From Palaemon carinicauda (lineage: Eukaryota; Arthropoda; Malacostraca; Decapoda; Palaemonidae), in NCBI RefSeq assembly GCF_036898095.1, contig NC_090728.1:92901812-92965811 (forward strand): a stretch of 64,000 bases of DNA, in the 5' to 3' direction. Shown one piece after another: positions 1 to 11,243 of this stretch (its first letter is position 1; every line of letters begins with the position of its first letter). The translations under genes and the position numbers were made by a program. The notes beneath the pieces are model-generated. The model was not told where the DNA came from and made no database searches. It was given only the letters and a program-made list of their open reading frames with translations.

Positions 1-2164
1 AGAGGGCTTTTGAAGAATGGCTGCAGAGTAATAGTATAGAGAAGTATGAAAGATATAGAGAGAAAAATGTGGAAGTAAAGTGCAAGGTAAGTGAGGCAAA
101 GAGGGCAGCTGACCTGAGGTGGGGTCAGGGATTGGGTCATTCAAATGAAGAGATTAAGAAGAAGTTTTGGAAAGAAGTGAAGAGAGTAAAGAAGGCTGGT
201 TCAAGAATTGAAGAGACAGTAAAAGATGGAAATGGAAGGTTGTTAAAAGGAGAGGAGGCAAGGAAAAGGTGGGCGGAATATTTTGAAAGTTTACTGAATG
301 TTGAGGATAATAGGGAGGCAGATATAATTGCTGTTGCAGGTGTTGAAGTGCCGGTGATGGGAGATGAGAATGAGAGAGAGATTACAAGAGAGGAAGTGAG
401 GAGAGCACTAGATGAAACGAGAGTAGAAAAAGCATCTGGTATGGATGGTGTGAGAGCTGAGATGTTGAAGGAGGGGGTTGTGACTGTACTTGAATGGTTG
501 GTGAGATTGTTTAATATGTGTTTTGTGTTGTCAATGGTACCAGTAGATTGGGTTTGTGCATGTATTGTACCACTATATAAGGGTAAGGGAGATGTGCATG
601 AGTGTTATAATTCAAGGGGTATTAGTTTGTTGAGTGTAGTTGGAAAAGTGTATGGTAGAGTACTGATTAATAGGATTAAGGATAAAACAGATAATGCAAT
701 CTTAGAAGTACAGGGTGGTTTTAGAAGAGGTAGGGGTTGTATGAATCAGATTTTTACAGTTAGGCAGATATGCGAGAAATATTTAGCAAAAGGTAAGGAG
801 GTGTATGTTGCGTTTATGGATCTGGAGAAAGCATATGATAGAGTTGATAGGGAAGCAATGTGGAATGTGATGAAGTTATATGGAGTTGGTGGAAGGTTGT
901 TGCAAGCAGTGAAAAGTTTCTACCAAGGTAGTGAAGCATGTGTTAGGATAGGAAATGAAGTGAGCGATTGGTTTCCGGTGAGAGTGGGGCTGAGACAGGG
1001 ATGTGTGATGTCGCCCTGGCTGTTTAACTTGTATGTTGGAGTGGTGAGAGAGGTGAATGCTCGAGTGCTTGGATGAGGATTGAAACTGGTAGACGAGAAT
1101 GACCATGAATGGGAAGTAAATCATTTGTTGTTTGCGGATGATACTGTACTGGTTGCAAACGTGGAAGAGAAGCTTGGCCGATTAGTGATAGAATTTGGAA
1201 GGGTGTGTGAGAGAAGGAAGTTGAGAGTTAATGTGGTTAAAAGTAAGGTTATGAGATGTACGAGAAGGGAAGGTGGCGTGAGGTTGAATGTCATGTTGAA
1301 TGGAGAGTTACTTGAGGAGGTGGATCAGTTTAAGTACTTAGGGTCTGTTGTTGCAGAAAATGGTGGAGTGGGAGCAGATGTACGTCAGGGAGTGAATGAA
1401 GGATGCAAAGTGTTGGCGGCAGTTAAGGGAGTAGTAAAAAATAGAGGGTTGGATATGAATGTAAAGAGAGTTCTGTATGAGAAAGTGATTGTACCAACTG
1501 TGATGTATGGATCGGAGTTGTGGGGAATGAAAGTGACGGAGAGACAGAAATTGAATGTGTTTGAGATGAAGTGTCTAAGGAGTATGGCTGGTGTATCTTG
1601 AGTTGATAGGGTTAGGAACGAAGTAGTGAGGGTGAGAACAGGTGTAAGAAATGAGTTAGCAGCTAGAGTGGATATGAATGTGTTGAGGTGGTTTGGCCAT
1701 GTTGAGAGAATGGAAAATGGCTGTCTGCTAAAGAAGGTGATGAATGAAAGAGTTGATGGGAGAAGTACAAGAGGAAGGCCAAGGTTTGAGTGGATGGATG
1801 GTGTGAAGAAAGCTCTGGGTTATAGGAGGATATATTTGAGAGGGGCAAGAGAGCGTGCTAGAAATAGGAATGAATGGCGAGCGATCGTGACGCTGTTCCG
1901 GTAGGCCGTGGTGCTTCCTCCGGTGCCTTAGATGACCGCGAAGGTAGCAGCAGTAGGGGATTCAGCGTTATGAAGCTTCATTTGTGGTGGATAAAGGGGG
2001 AGGGTGGGCTGTGGCTCCCTAGCAGTACCAGCCGAACTCGGTTGAGTCCCTTGTCAGGCTGGGGGTATGTAGAGAGGAGAACTCCCCTTTTTTGTTTCAT
2101 TTGTTTGATGTCGGCTACCTCCCAAAATTGGGGGAAGTGCCTTGGTATATGTATGTATGTATGT
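1..2164 (+). mobile_element. RTE-like non-LTR retrotransposon, copy 1 (5' end outside window)
   Basis: This is the 3' two-thirds of a LINE: reverse transcriptase, C-terminal region, about 250 bp of 3' UTR and a short TATG-type tail instead of poly(A). It is closely similar, base for base, to the copy at 3516-5680. It lies upstream of the first visible BLM exon, so it sits in a BLM intron. The RTE-superclade label is my inference from the RT motif style and the short-repeat tail; the clade was not tested. Confidence 0.85.
69..1904 (+). pseudogene. LINE reverse transcriptase, two nonsense codons
   Basis: The frame encodes the RT of a non-LTR retrotransposon. Visible motifs are FMDLEKAYDRV (palm motif A, near nt 815), GLRQGCVMSPW (near nt 988) and FADDTVLVA with the catalytic DD (near nt 1131), followed by a long C-terminal region with GRPRFEWMDGVKKAL. 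The frame is the same throughout but is closed by TGA at 1074-1076 and TGA at 1599-1601. In the sister copy both codons are CGA, so each stop is a CpG C-to-T change. One aspartate codon is also missing near 1037. No endonuclease domain is present in the window. This copy is not functional. Confidence 0.88.
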
Positions 2165-2285
2165 TGTTTCCTTTCTTTACTGGACTGTTTTCCCTGTTGG
2201 GGCCCCTAGGCTTATAGCATCCTGCTTTTCCAATTAGGGTTGTAGCTTAGCAAATAATAATAATGATGATAATAATAATGATACT
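2165..2285 (+). mobile_element. 3' tail of a CR1/jockey-like LINE
   Basis: The block runs from a pyrimidine-rich start through CCCTGTTGGGGCCCCTAGG and GCTTTTCCAATTAGGG to an imperfect (TAA)n tail. The same tail closes the LINE at 6104-7866 and, inverted, opens the block at 21222. It follows directly on the RTE-like tail, so two unrelated LINE 3' ends are fused here. Confidence 0.7.
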
Positions 2286-2320
2286 TTTTATAAGCACTAT
2301 ATTTCTTTTTATTTTCATAG

Positions 2321-2507
2321 GTTCCTGAGTAGTTTTAATAGAAGCAATCTCAAGTATGAAGTGCTACCTAAAAAAGGGAAGAAGATTACCAATGAAATTT
2401 CAGCCTTAATAAAAGCTAAATACCCCAACTACTCTGGAATAATATATTGCCTTTCCCGCAAAGAGTGTGATACAACTGCTGCTGAGCTGACAAGAGCTGG
2501 CATCAAG
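2321..2507 (+). CDS. BLM: BLM-type RecQ helicase, exon with helicase motif IV
   Basis: This is an internal exon of a Bloom-syndrome-type RecQ DNA helicase, the nuclear 3'-5' helicase that unwinds recombination and replication intermediates. The reading frame gives SFNRSNLKYEVLPKKGKK and then GIIYCLSRKECDTTAAEL, the start of the second RecA-like domain and motif IV, as in animal BLM. It is bounded by a pyrimidine-rich stretch with AG at 2319-2320 and by donor GTAATT at 2508. The first base completes a split codon and the exon ends in phase 0, matching the next exon. The coding sequence is clean, unlike all the transposon frames around it. RecQ1 or RecQ5 would be the alternatives, but CLSRKECD and the later motifs fit BLM best. 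Confidence 0.92.
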
Positions 2508-3504
2508 GTAATTTATCGATTGGTTTTGCAGTTTTCGGCCCCGTTTATTAAGTAATTTTATAGCTTGATGAGATAAATTTTCATTTAAATTTTCACTTAC
2601 ATCAGGGGACTGTCATGGCAATTGAGATTTCAGAATTATGAAAATGTGTATTGAGTAAAAGACACAAAAGAAAGCCTGAAGACCAAAATACATATAAATG
2701 TTTAACCATCTGCGGATAAGTGCATCATTTTTTCATATAGTTTTTTTCTATCTTCATTCCTTTATTACACTACAAAACATACATGTGTAGGTCGACATAT
2801 GACGTCATTGCTCAATATAGAAAAAAGTTTGTAAATCATGAGCCTGATGGGTTTTGTTACAGCTGGGATCACTGAAAGGTTAAGACATTTTTTGTAAATG
2901 TGTAAACAAATGAGATAAGCTTAATCTTATAATTTATAACTGAATCTTGACCAGCCTAATATATTCCCAGGTAAATTACTCTTGAGGCTCGGTATATTTT
3001 GCCTTAAATACTGCCTTTCTGTACTGTGTAAAAAATGCAATATATTACAGTCTGTTCTCAAAGATGTTTAATAAATTCATATTTGACAATAATGTTGTGC
3101 ACAAGAAACAAAATTAAGTACATAAAGCCTTTGAAAGATTACTTGCCTCAATTTCAGAGAAGCATTAACCCTCTTGCCTTGCCATTCCTTCTGGTCAAAT
3201 GTGTCATCAATCAATTGAGTAGATGAATGATATATTTTTATGCATTGCTATAAGTATGAATTGTTATGAAATGAGATTTCTGGCAGGGAGGTAGGTATAG
3301 AAACAAACATTTATCGTTATCGTGAGTAGGATATGCTTGCCAGAAAGGGAAGTATGAGGAAATGTTCTAAGATTTGTCAGTCTGCAGCCATAAGTCGGAT
3401 AATTTTTGTTTCAATAGCTGTTGTAGAAGTTAGACATAGTTTTGCATAATATACATTTTATTTTGTTATCATATTTGTGATGTCGGTACTTGAATTATAT
3501 TATT
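2508..3504 (+). other. BLM intron 1, unique part
   Basis: AT-rich intronic sequence with no coding frame I can support and no repeat I recognise. The rest of this 3.5-kb intron is LINE copy 2. Confidence 0.7.
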
Positions 3505-3514
3505 TGTGTATGGT

Positions 3515-3541
3515 GCAGCCATTCTTTTGAAGAATGGCTGC
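3515..3541. repeat. 12-bp perfect inverted repeat at LINE 5' junction
   Basis: GCAGCCATTCTT, loop TTG, AAGAATGGCTGC. The right arm is the start of the element and the left arm is its exact reverse complement, placed just after the target duplication. This looks like a snap-back or microhomology event when the 5' end of the insertion was joined. Confidence 0.85.
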
Positions 3542-5680
3542 AGAGTAATAGTATAGAGAAGTATGAAAAATATAGAGAGCAAAAGGTGGAAGTAAAGCGC
3601 AAGGTACGTGAGGCAAAGAGGGCAGCTGACCTGAGGTGGGGTCAGGGACTGGGTCAGTCATATGAAGAGAATAAGAAGAAGTTTTGGAAAGAAGTGAAGA
3701 GAGTAAGGAAGGCCGGCGCAAGAATTGAAGAGACAGTGAAAGATGGAAATGGAAGGTTGTTAAAAGGAGAGGAGGCAAGGAAAAGGTGGGCGGAATATTT
3801 TGAAAGTTTGCTGAATGTTGAGGATGATAGGGAGGCAGATATAATTGCGGTTCCAGGTGTTGAGGTGCCAGTGATGGGAGATGAGAATAAGAGAGAGATT
3901 ACAATAGAGGAAGTGAGGAGAGCACTAGATGAAACGAGAGTAGGAAAAGCATCGGGTATGGATGGTGTGAAAGCTGAGATGTTGAAGGAAGGGGGTGTGA
4001 CTGTACTTGAATGGTTGGTGAGATTGTTTAATGTGTGTTTTGTGTTGTCAATGGTACCAGTAGATTGGGTCTGTGCATGTATTGTACCACTATATAAGGG
4101 TAAGGGAGATGTGCATGAGTGTTGTAATTCAAGAGGTATTAGTTTGTTGAGTGTAGTTGGAAAAGTGTATGGTAGAATACTGATTAATAGGATTAAGGAT
4201 AAAACAGAGAATGCAATCTTGGAAGTACAGGGTGGTTTTAGAAGAGGTAGGGGTTGTATGAATCAAATTTTTACAGTTAGGCAGATATGCGAGAAATATT
4301 TAGCAAAAGGTAAGGAGGTGTATGTTGCGTTTATGGATCTGGAGAAAGCATATGATAGAGTTGATAGGGAAGCAATGTGGAATGTGATGAGGTTATATGG
4401 AGTTGGTGGAAGGTTGTTGCAAGCAGTGAAAAGTTTCTACACAGGTAGTAAAGCATGTGTTAGAATAGGAAATGAGGTGAGCGATTGGTTTCCGGTGAGA
4501 GTGGGGCTGAGACAGGGATGTGTGATGTCGCCGTGGTTGTTTAACTTGTATGTTGATGGAGTGGTGAGAGAGGTGAATGCTAGAGTGCTTGGACGAGGAT
4601 TAAAACTGGTAGGCGAGAATGATCATGAATGGGAGGTAAATCAGTTGTTGTTTGCGGATGATACTGTACTGGTAGCAGACACAGAAGAGAAGCTTGACCG
4701 ACTAGTGACAGAATTTGGAAGGGTGTGTGAGAGAAGGAAGTTGAGAGTTAATGTGGGTAAGAGTAAGGTTATGAGATGTACGAGAAGGGAAGGTGGTGCA
4801 AGGTTGAATGTCATGTTGAATGGAGAGTTACTTGAGGAGGTGGATCAGTTTAAGTACTTGGGGTCTGTTGTTGCAGCAAATGGTGGAGTGGAAGCAGATG
4901 TACGTCAGAGAGTGAATGAAGGTTGCAAAGTGTTGGGGGCAGTTAAGGGAGTAGTAAAAAATAGAGGATTGGGCATGAATGTAAAGAGAGTTCTATATGA
5001 GAAAGTGATTGTACCAACTGTGATGTATGGATCGGAGTTGTGGGGAATGAAAGTGATGGAGAGACAGAAATTGAATGTGTTTGAGATGAAGTGTCTGAGG
5101 AGTATGGCTGGTGTATCTCGAGTAGATAGGGTTAGGAACGAAGTGGTGAGGGTGAGAACGGGTGTAAGAAATGAGTTAGCGGCTAGAGTGGATATGAATG
5201 TGTTGAGGTGGTTTGGCCATGTTGAGAGAATGGAAAATGGCTGTCTGCTAAAGAAGGTGATGAATGCAAGAGTTGATGGGAGAAGTACAAGAGGAAGGCC
5301 AAGGTTTGGGTGGATGGATGGTGTGAAGAAAGCTCTGGGTGATAGGAGGATAGATGTGAGAGAGGCAAGAGAGCGTGCTAGAAATAGGAATGAATGGCGA
5401 GCGATTGTGACGCAGTTCCGGTAGGCCCTGCTGCTTCCTCCGGTGCCTTAGATGACCGCGGAGGTAGCAGCAGTAGGGGACTCAGCAGTATGAAGCTTCA
5501 TCTGTGGTGGAAATGTGGGAGGTTGGGCTGTGGCACCCTAGCAGTACCAGCTGAACTCGGTTGAGTCCCTGGTTAGGCTGGAGGAACGTAGAGAGTAGAG
5601 GTCCCCTTTTTGTTTTGTTTCTTGTTGTTGTCGGCTACCCCCCAAAATTGGGGGAAGTGCCTTTGGTATATGTATGTATG
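3516..5680 (+). mobile_element. RTE-like LINE copy 2, 5'-truncated, with target-site duplication
   Basis: A truncated insertion in BLM intron 1. An 11-bp direct repeat TGTGTATGGTG flanks it (3505-3515 and 5679-5689), the mark of target-primed reverse transcription. Its 3' UTR and TATG tail match copy 1. Between the left target repeat and the element lies a short inverted copy of the element's own first bases, forming a hairpin (3515-3541). Confidence 0.88.
3530..5424 (+). CDS. LINE reverse transcriptase (intact frame, endonuclease absent)
   Basis: An uninterrupted frame of about 630 codons covers the RT and C-terminal region of the RTE-like LINE. The frame is also open back to 3490 in intron sequence, but element sequence begins at about 3530. 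Palm motif A is FMDLEKAYDRVDRE, the motif before the catalytic loop is GLRQGCVMSPW, and the catalytic motif is FADDTVLVADTEEK. The C-terminal part has ERQKLNVFEMKCLRSM and VLRWFGHVERMENG. The apurinic-like endonuclease that belongs upstream is missing because of 5' truncation, so this copy cannot mobilise alone. The open frame and near-identity to copy 1 suggest a recent insertion. There is no sign that it is expressed. Confidence 0.88.
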
Positions 5681-5689
5681 TGTATGGTG

Positions 5690-5994
5690 GATTATAGCTA
5701 ACTATAGCCCTCTTCCAAACTGAAGTACTGTACAGGCCTTTGGTCCTTAGCTAGTCATTGACAACTCATTCCTATAGGACACAGGATATTTTTTTTGTAT
5801 GTACAGCATATATTTTCTTTAGATAAGAAAAGTCACTTTGTAATTTAAAAAGTAGCTTATTTTAGCATATGCAGTGTGAAGCAGCCTTTTATTAAATAAA
5901 ATGAATGAGTAGTATGGAATTACTTTATTAGCTATAGATAATGTATTTCTATACTATATCAAAATTAAGCAAAATAAATTTTCAATTTTCACAG
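5690..5994 (+). other. End of BLM intron 1
   Basis: AT-rich intronic sequence ending in a pyrimidine-rich tract and AG at 5993-5994. Nothing else seen. Confidence 0.7.
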
Positions 5995-6072
5995 GCACAA
6001 AGCTATCATGCTGGGCTAGGTGACAAAGATCGAGTTTCAGTCCAGTCGAATTGGGTAAATGACAAGTTTAAG
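5995..6072 (+). CDS. BLM: BLM-type RecQ helicase, short exon after motif IV
   Basis: A 78-bp exon (26 codons, phase 0 at both ends) encoding AQSYHAGLGDKDR and then VQSNWVNDKFK. This is the YHAGL segment of the second RecA-like domain of RecQ helicases. It joins in frame to the previous exon and to the next one, which starts [11 protein letters not shown]. Acceptor is TTTTCACAG, donor is GTAAGT at 6073. No coding sequence is missing relative to animal BLM on either side. Confidence 0.92.
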
Positions 6073-6103
6073 GTAAGTTTTCATGCTGTTAGGTTTACTT
6101 TTT

Positions 6104-7866
6104 ACATAAACAGAGTATTGAAAAACTTGAACTTCCTCAATCTTGTTTTCCTGAGGCTAAACTAACTAGTTTAGCTTTTCGATCTCGTGAAATTGAAGCT
6201 CTGTGTATAGACCTTGATGCTTATGGAGGTTTAGACCCAAATGGTATTTTTCCTTTGCTTTTTATAAAGACTGCAGATTTCTTAGCTCCAAAGTTATCTG
6301 TTATTTTGTGCAAATTAGCAAGGAGAGGAGCTTTTAGCACTTGTTGGAAAATTGGTAATGTTACTCCTTTATGTAAATTTGTTTGTGGTAGCTCAAGTCC
6401 AACTGATTTCCGCCCAATTTCCCTAACTCCCATATTATCTAAAGTTTTTGAACGTCTTTTGGCAAAACGTCTTAATAGGTTAGCTGAAGGTAATTATCTA
6501 TTTCCTAGTTTGCAATTTGGTTTTTGTAAAGGCCTTGGAGCATGTAATGCCCTTCTTACAATCTCCAATGCAGTACAGAAATCTCTTGATTGTGATCAGA
6601 AAGTTCGTATGATTGGCCTTGATTTTAGTGCTGCCTTTGACCGTGTTAATCATGAGGCCCTTATTTTCAAACTCAAACAGTTGGGAGTGCATGGGTCGTT
6701 TCTTAGCATTATTATTGATTTTTTAAGTAACAGATCCCTAAGAGTTGTTGTTGATGGGCACCATGGTGAGTATAGGAATGTAATATATGGTGTTCCACAG
6801 GGTAGTATTCTTGGCCCATTACTTATCATACTATATACACGTGAGATGTGGTTTGGTCTAGAAAACAAGCTTGTTACATATGCAGATGATGCTACTCTCT
6901 TTGCATCAATTCCATCCCCTGAATATAGATCTGGGATTGCTGAATCCCTTAATAGAGATCTGGCTAAAATTAGTGCATGGTGCAAATTATGTGGTGTAAA
7001 GTTGAATCCTAAGTAGGTCAAGGACAGTGGCTCCTCAACATCCGGATCTCAGTATTTGATAATGTTTTTTCAAGTTTGTATGACTTAAAATTTTAGATGT
7101 GATTCTCGACAGCAAATTTACTTTTGAGAAACACATTAGGTCTGTGTCTTCTTCAATTGCACAAAAAATTGGCTTATTGAGAAAGTCTTTCAAGATTTTC
7201 AGTGATCAATCTATTCTGAAGAAGTGTTTTAATTCTTTCATTCTACCTTGTTTCGAAAATTGTTCTCCTGTCTGGTCTTCAGCTGCTTATTCTCATCTTA
7301 ATTTGTTGGACAGAAACTTACGGTCTATTAAATTTCTTATTCCTGATCTAGATATCAATCTTTGGCACCTTCGTTCAATTAGTTCATTATGCATGTTGTA
7401 TAAGATTTTTCATAACTCTGACCATCCTTTACATTTAGATCTTCCCGGACAATTCCATCCTGTTTGCAATACTTGGCAGGCAGTTATTTCTAATAGCCAG
7501 GCCTTCTCCATCATGAGGCTCAATACTACACAGTATTCTAGAAGTTTTATTCCAGCTATGACCAAGTTGTGGAATGATCTTCCTAATCGGGTAGTTGAAT
7601 CAGTAGAACTTCAAAAGTTCAGAGTTGCAGCAAATGTTTTTATGTTGAACAGGCTGACATAAGTCTTTTTATAGTTTGTATATGACATATCTGTTTTGAT
7701 GATGTTACTGTTTTTAGATTGATTTATTGTTAATTTGTTCTCATCATTTATTTATTTCCTTATTTCCTTTCCTCACTGGGCTATTTTTCCCTATTGGAGC
7801 CCTTGGGGCTATAGCATCTTGCTTTTCCAACTAGTGTTGTAGCTTGGATAGTAATGATAATATGTA
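6104..7866 (+). mobile_element. CR1/jockey-like LINE, 5'-truncated
   Basis: Begins inside the RT-coding region, about 30 bp after the BLM donor site, and runs through a 3' UTR that ends in the tail also seen at 2165, 21222 (inverted) and near 59260. The RT motifs differ clearly from the RTE-like copies. Clade assignment is from motif style only. Confidence 0.82.
6180..7662 (+). pseudogene. CR1/jockey-like reverse transcriptase, frameshifted
   Basis: The frame encodes FRPISLTPILSKVFERLL (fingers), LDFSAAFDRVNHEAL (palm motif A with Asp), YGVPQGSILGPLLIILY and YADDATLFA (catalytic DD, near nt 6880). It stops at 7014-7016 after LNPK, and the C-terminal thumb region resumes in another frame at 7099 (VILDSKFTFEKHIRS) and ends at 7662. 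At least one indel and one stop separate the parts. Non-functional. Confidence 0.87.
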
Positions 7867-8953
7867 TTGGATTATTAGATAAGAATACAAACTTCTTCAG
7901 ATCTCAGTATAATTTTTTAATGTACACCAATAGCTTAAAGAATTGTCTTGATTTTTATAGTTTATAAAATTTCTTTTAATCTTTACTTTGAGTTATTTGA
8001 AACTTGACACATTTTTCTGATATAATTTGTTTTTGTTTACCTCATGTTAAATTTAAATTAAGAACCTCTTGTCTGTGGTAACTGTATTACAGTATATTTG
8101 TTTATGATTGAGCAAGTAGAAATCAATTATAGCATGTGTCTATTAATGTAAAAGTATGTAACTGTTCAAGATACATCTCCATGATTCATTTAGGGAGAAT
8201 TTGGAAAAAGGTGGGGATAACCTTAAGGAAGGGTTAAAACTCTGATCACTTTGGAACAAATGTAGAATTGCAGAGAAACAATAAAATTCTATATTTGAAA
8301 AGGAGGAGAACTATATTCAAATAAGGAAATCCATAAAGCAGCAATATATTGGAATATCTCTTGAAAATTGAACTGGAAATATTTAAGAAAAAATGTCCCT
8401 GATGGTTTTACTCATATAGAAGTAACTGATGCTTTCCTAAAAAAAATTATTTAAAACAGAATTGAAAATGTAATTGGGACTTGAAAATGGCCTATTGGAT
8501 TAGTACTAATTTGGATGCAGAAGTAAACTAAACAAGATTTGGCAACTGATATTGATAATAACACAATTATTAAGAAGACATAAAAAATGAGCTGTACAAT
8601 CATTAAAATGCCCATATCTGAATATAGAAAATTTTTCATGCCTTACTATGAGATTTTGAATTTACAGTACTGTCTTTGGTCTATTGTTATAAAACAACCT
8701 CAAAAACCCTGGTCGCCTAGCCTAATCTAAAGGTGTATCTTTGATGCTTTCTCATGTTTTCTATATATTTGTTATGATTTTTATGGAAAGTGTTAAAAGT
8801 ATGACACTTAGTACTATATTGTAATAGATACTCAGTCAATTAACCTAGACATGCTTTAGTCGTAATTGACTGACTAGCTTAGCAATTTTAGTAAATCTGG
8901 TAAGAATTCTCCTATTCTGTATCTGTATTAGAGTTTTTACTGACAATCCAGTA

Positions 8954-8954
<1 letters not shown>
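7867..8954 (+). other. BLM intron 2, unique part
   Basis: AT-rich, with no supported coding frame and no recognised repeat. Confidence 0.6.

Positions 8955-9003
<49 letters not shown>
8955..9003. repeat. (CT)n microsatellite
   Basis: About 49 bp of uninterrupted CT dinucleotides. Confidence 0.97.
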
Positions 9004-9004
<1 letters not shown>

Positions 9005-9959
9005 GTTTCCTATCAATTTGACTGCAAACTTGATGAATTATCTCCATTGGCATGCATATTTAATTCCTGAATTCTTTTTTCACCCCAATTCTTTATCTAT
9101 TCCCATTCTCAGTAATATGCACTTTTCCGAGAGGTGTGATGCTGTGCCACTTCATATCTACTACACAATCCAGTTTCGGAACAGCACATCTTTAGTAATT
9201 TTCTCGTCTTTTATCATAATCTTCCTTTTGCATTGTAGATCATAAATCGTAGCATTTTGTTTTCATATATTTTTAGAGTCCACTTCATTTTCTGTGTAGA
9301 TCCCATACCTCGATATAAAGAACTTTTTTATTTTATTTTTCTATTTTTTTTTACTGATTTGTAGACTATGTTTACCAATAGCAACGCAATCTAGTCCATG
9401 GCGGGGAGTGGAGGTTCCCGGGGGCATGAGATGTACCCTAATTTACCCACTCGGGTTTTATAGTACATACCTTGAAATATCAGAAAAGTCAGGATGGACT
9501 TTCCGAAACCTGATAGCAAGAGAAAAATTTAGGCCTAATTTCACTAAATTGGGCATGAATTTTGACACATAAACTGGGTACCTGGACTAAAAATGCCCAT
9601 ATCTCCCTTGAAAATTAACAAAAAGATTATTTACCACTCAAAATATTCCTTTAAAGGAATTCCACTCAAAATATTCCTTTTAAGGAGTTCTTTTTAATAG
9701 TACACAAATAGTTAACTTTTGGGGCTATATTAGGTTATAAAATCCAAAAATGTTACCAGAAATCGAGAAAAACTAATGATTTACCTCACAAAGGAAAAAT
9801 GGTCACTTAAGGTCATTGCTATCTTGGTGGCACTTTATCATCATTAAAATTGACATATGATGATTATACTTTTTGAAAATTTTCTCAGTATAATTTCCTT
9901 GTAAAATTATTGATTTTATAAATTCTGACACTAAGGCAGGACAATTTTGCAAACTGTTA
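9004..9959 (+). other. Intronic sequence with a 28-bp tandem duplication
   Basis: No supported coding region. A 28-bp unit starting CCACTCAAAATATTCC occurs twice in tandem at 9634-9689, with small differences at the end of the second unit. Confidence 0.65.
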
Positions 9960-10146
9960 TGTTTTACAGTATTCCTCAGACTCGCCATGGCGAAGGAGAC
10001 TGTACCATTATATGACAATAAATGTATAATCTGTCAGGCTTTTTCATCAGAACCAAGAACTACATCAGCAAATGGTTGAAAACGTATATGAGAAGCAGCA
10101 TGTCAGAAAATAAGTGTTTTTAAGAGACTCGATGTAAATAGAAATA
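9960..10146 (+). pseudogene. Fragment of an unrecognised Cys-containing protein
   Basis: The + strand can be read as TVPLYDNKCIICQ followed, through one or more stops, by TSANG, EAAC and FKRLDVNRNKDFVHH. The CxxC start and the basic, Arg/Asp-rich continuation look like the N-terminus of a repeat-borne gene. A similar YDxKCxIC motif occurs at 23870. I do not recognise the family. The fragment is cut off by the RTE-like insertions that follow. Confidence 0.35.
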
Positions 10147-10172
10147 AGGATTTTGTTCATCATGTTAAAAAC

Positions 10173-11217
10173 TATCCATCCATTTACCAAGGCTTTTCCC
10201 TCAATTTTGGGGGGTAGCCAACATCAAGAAAAGGAACAAAAGGGGACTTTTCATTTCTTTGAGCATCCCAGCCTGGTACTGTTAGGGTTCCACAGCCCAA
10301 CATCCCCTCTTATCCACCACAAATGAAATTTCATATGCTGAATCCCCTAATGCTGCCACCTCAGCGGTCAACAAGGCGACTGGAGGAAGCAGCAGGGCCT
10401 ACCGGAACTGCGTCACAATCGCTCATCATTCATTCCTATTTCTAGCACACTCTTTTGCCTCTCTCCTATTTATACTTTTATCACCCAGAGCTTTCTTCAC
10501 TACATCCATCCACCCATACCTTCTCCTTCCTCGTGTATCTCTCCCATCAACTCTTGCATTCATCACCTTCTTCAGCAGACAGCCACTTTCCATTCTTGCA
10601 GCTAAAACATTTCTTACTCCCGTTCTCACCGTCACTACTTTGTTCCTAACCCTATCTAATCGAGATACACTAGCCATACTCCTCAGACACTTCATCTCAA
10701 ACACATTCAATTTCTGTCTCTCCATCATCTTTATTCCCCACAACTCCTATCCATACATTACATTTAGTACAATCACTTTTTCATTCAGAACTCTCTTCAC
10801 ATTAATTCCCTAACCATCTATTCTTTACCACTCTTCGTTGCCCCAACACTTTACATCCTTCATTCACTCCCTGACATACATCTGCTTCCACTCCACCATT
10901 TGCTGCAGCAACAGACCCTAATTACTTAACCTGATCTACTTCCTCAAGTAACTGCCGATTCAACATGACATTCAGCCTAGCACCACCCTCCCTTCTCGTG
11001 CATCTCATAACCTTACTCTTACCCCCATTAACTCAAAACGGCCTTCTTTCACATACCCTTCCAAACTCTGTCACTAATCGACCAAGCTTTTCTTCTGAGT
11101 CTGCAACCAGTACAGTATCATCCGTAAACAACAAGCGATTTACCTCCCACTCATGATCACTCTCGTCTGTCAGTTTCAATCTTAACCAAACACTCGAGCA
11201 TTGACCTCTATGACCAC
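10173..11217 (-). mobile_element. RTE-like LINE copy 3 (minus), 5'-truncated and decayed
   Basis: The 3' UTR, the C-terminal coding part (ERQKLNVFEMKCLRSM at 10690-10720 on the minus strand) and a decayed stretch back to the region after the catalytic motif are present; the RT core is missing. It is flanked by an imperfect 26-bp direct repeat (10147-10172 and 11218-11243, one mismatch seen), a convincing target-site duplication. It lies immediately next to the 3' end of the next RTE-like copy. Confidence 0.85.
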
Positions 11218-11243
11218 AGGATTTTGTGCATCATGTTAAAAAC

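Noticed and set aside
3490..3529. Start of the long LINE ORF at 3490
   Set aside because: This part is intron sequence, target duplication and the fold-back arm; element-derived coding begins at about 3530.
3500..3778. Minus-strand ORFs opposite the LINE RT genes (also 5183-5368 and 1663-1848)
   Set aside because: They are antisense shadows; the same shadow recurs at equivalent places in every RTE-like copy.
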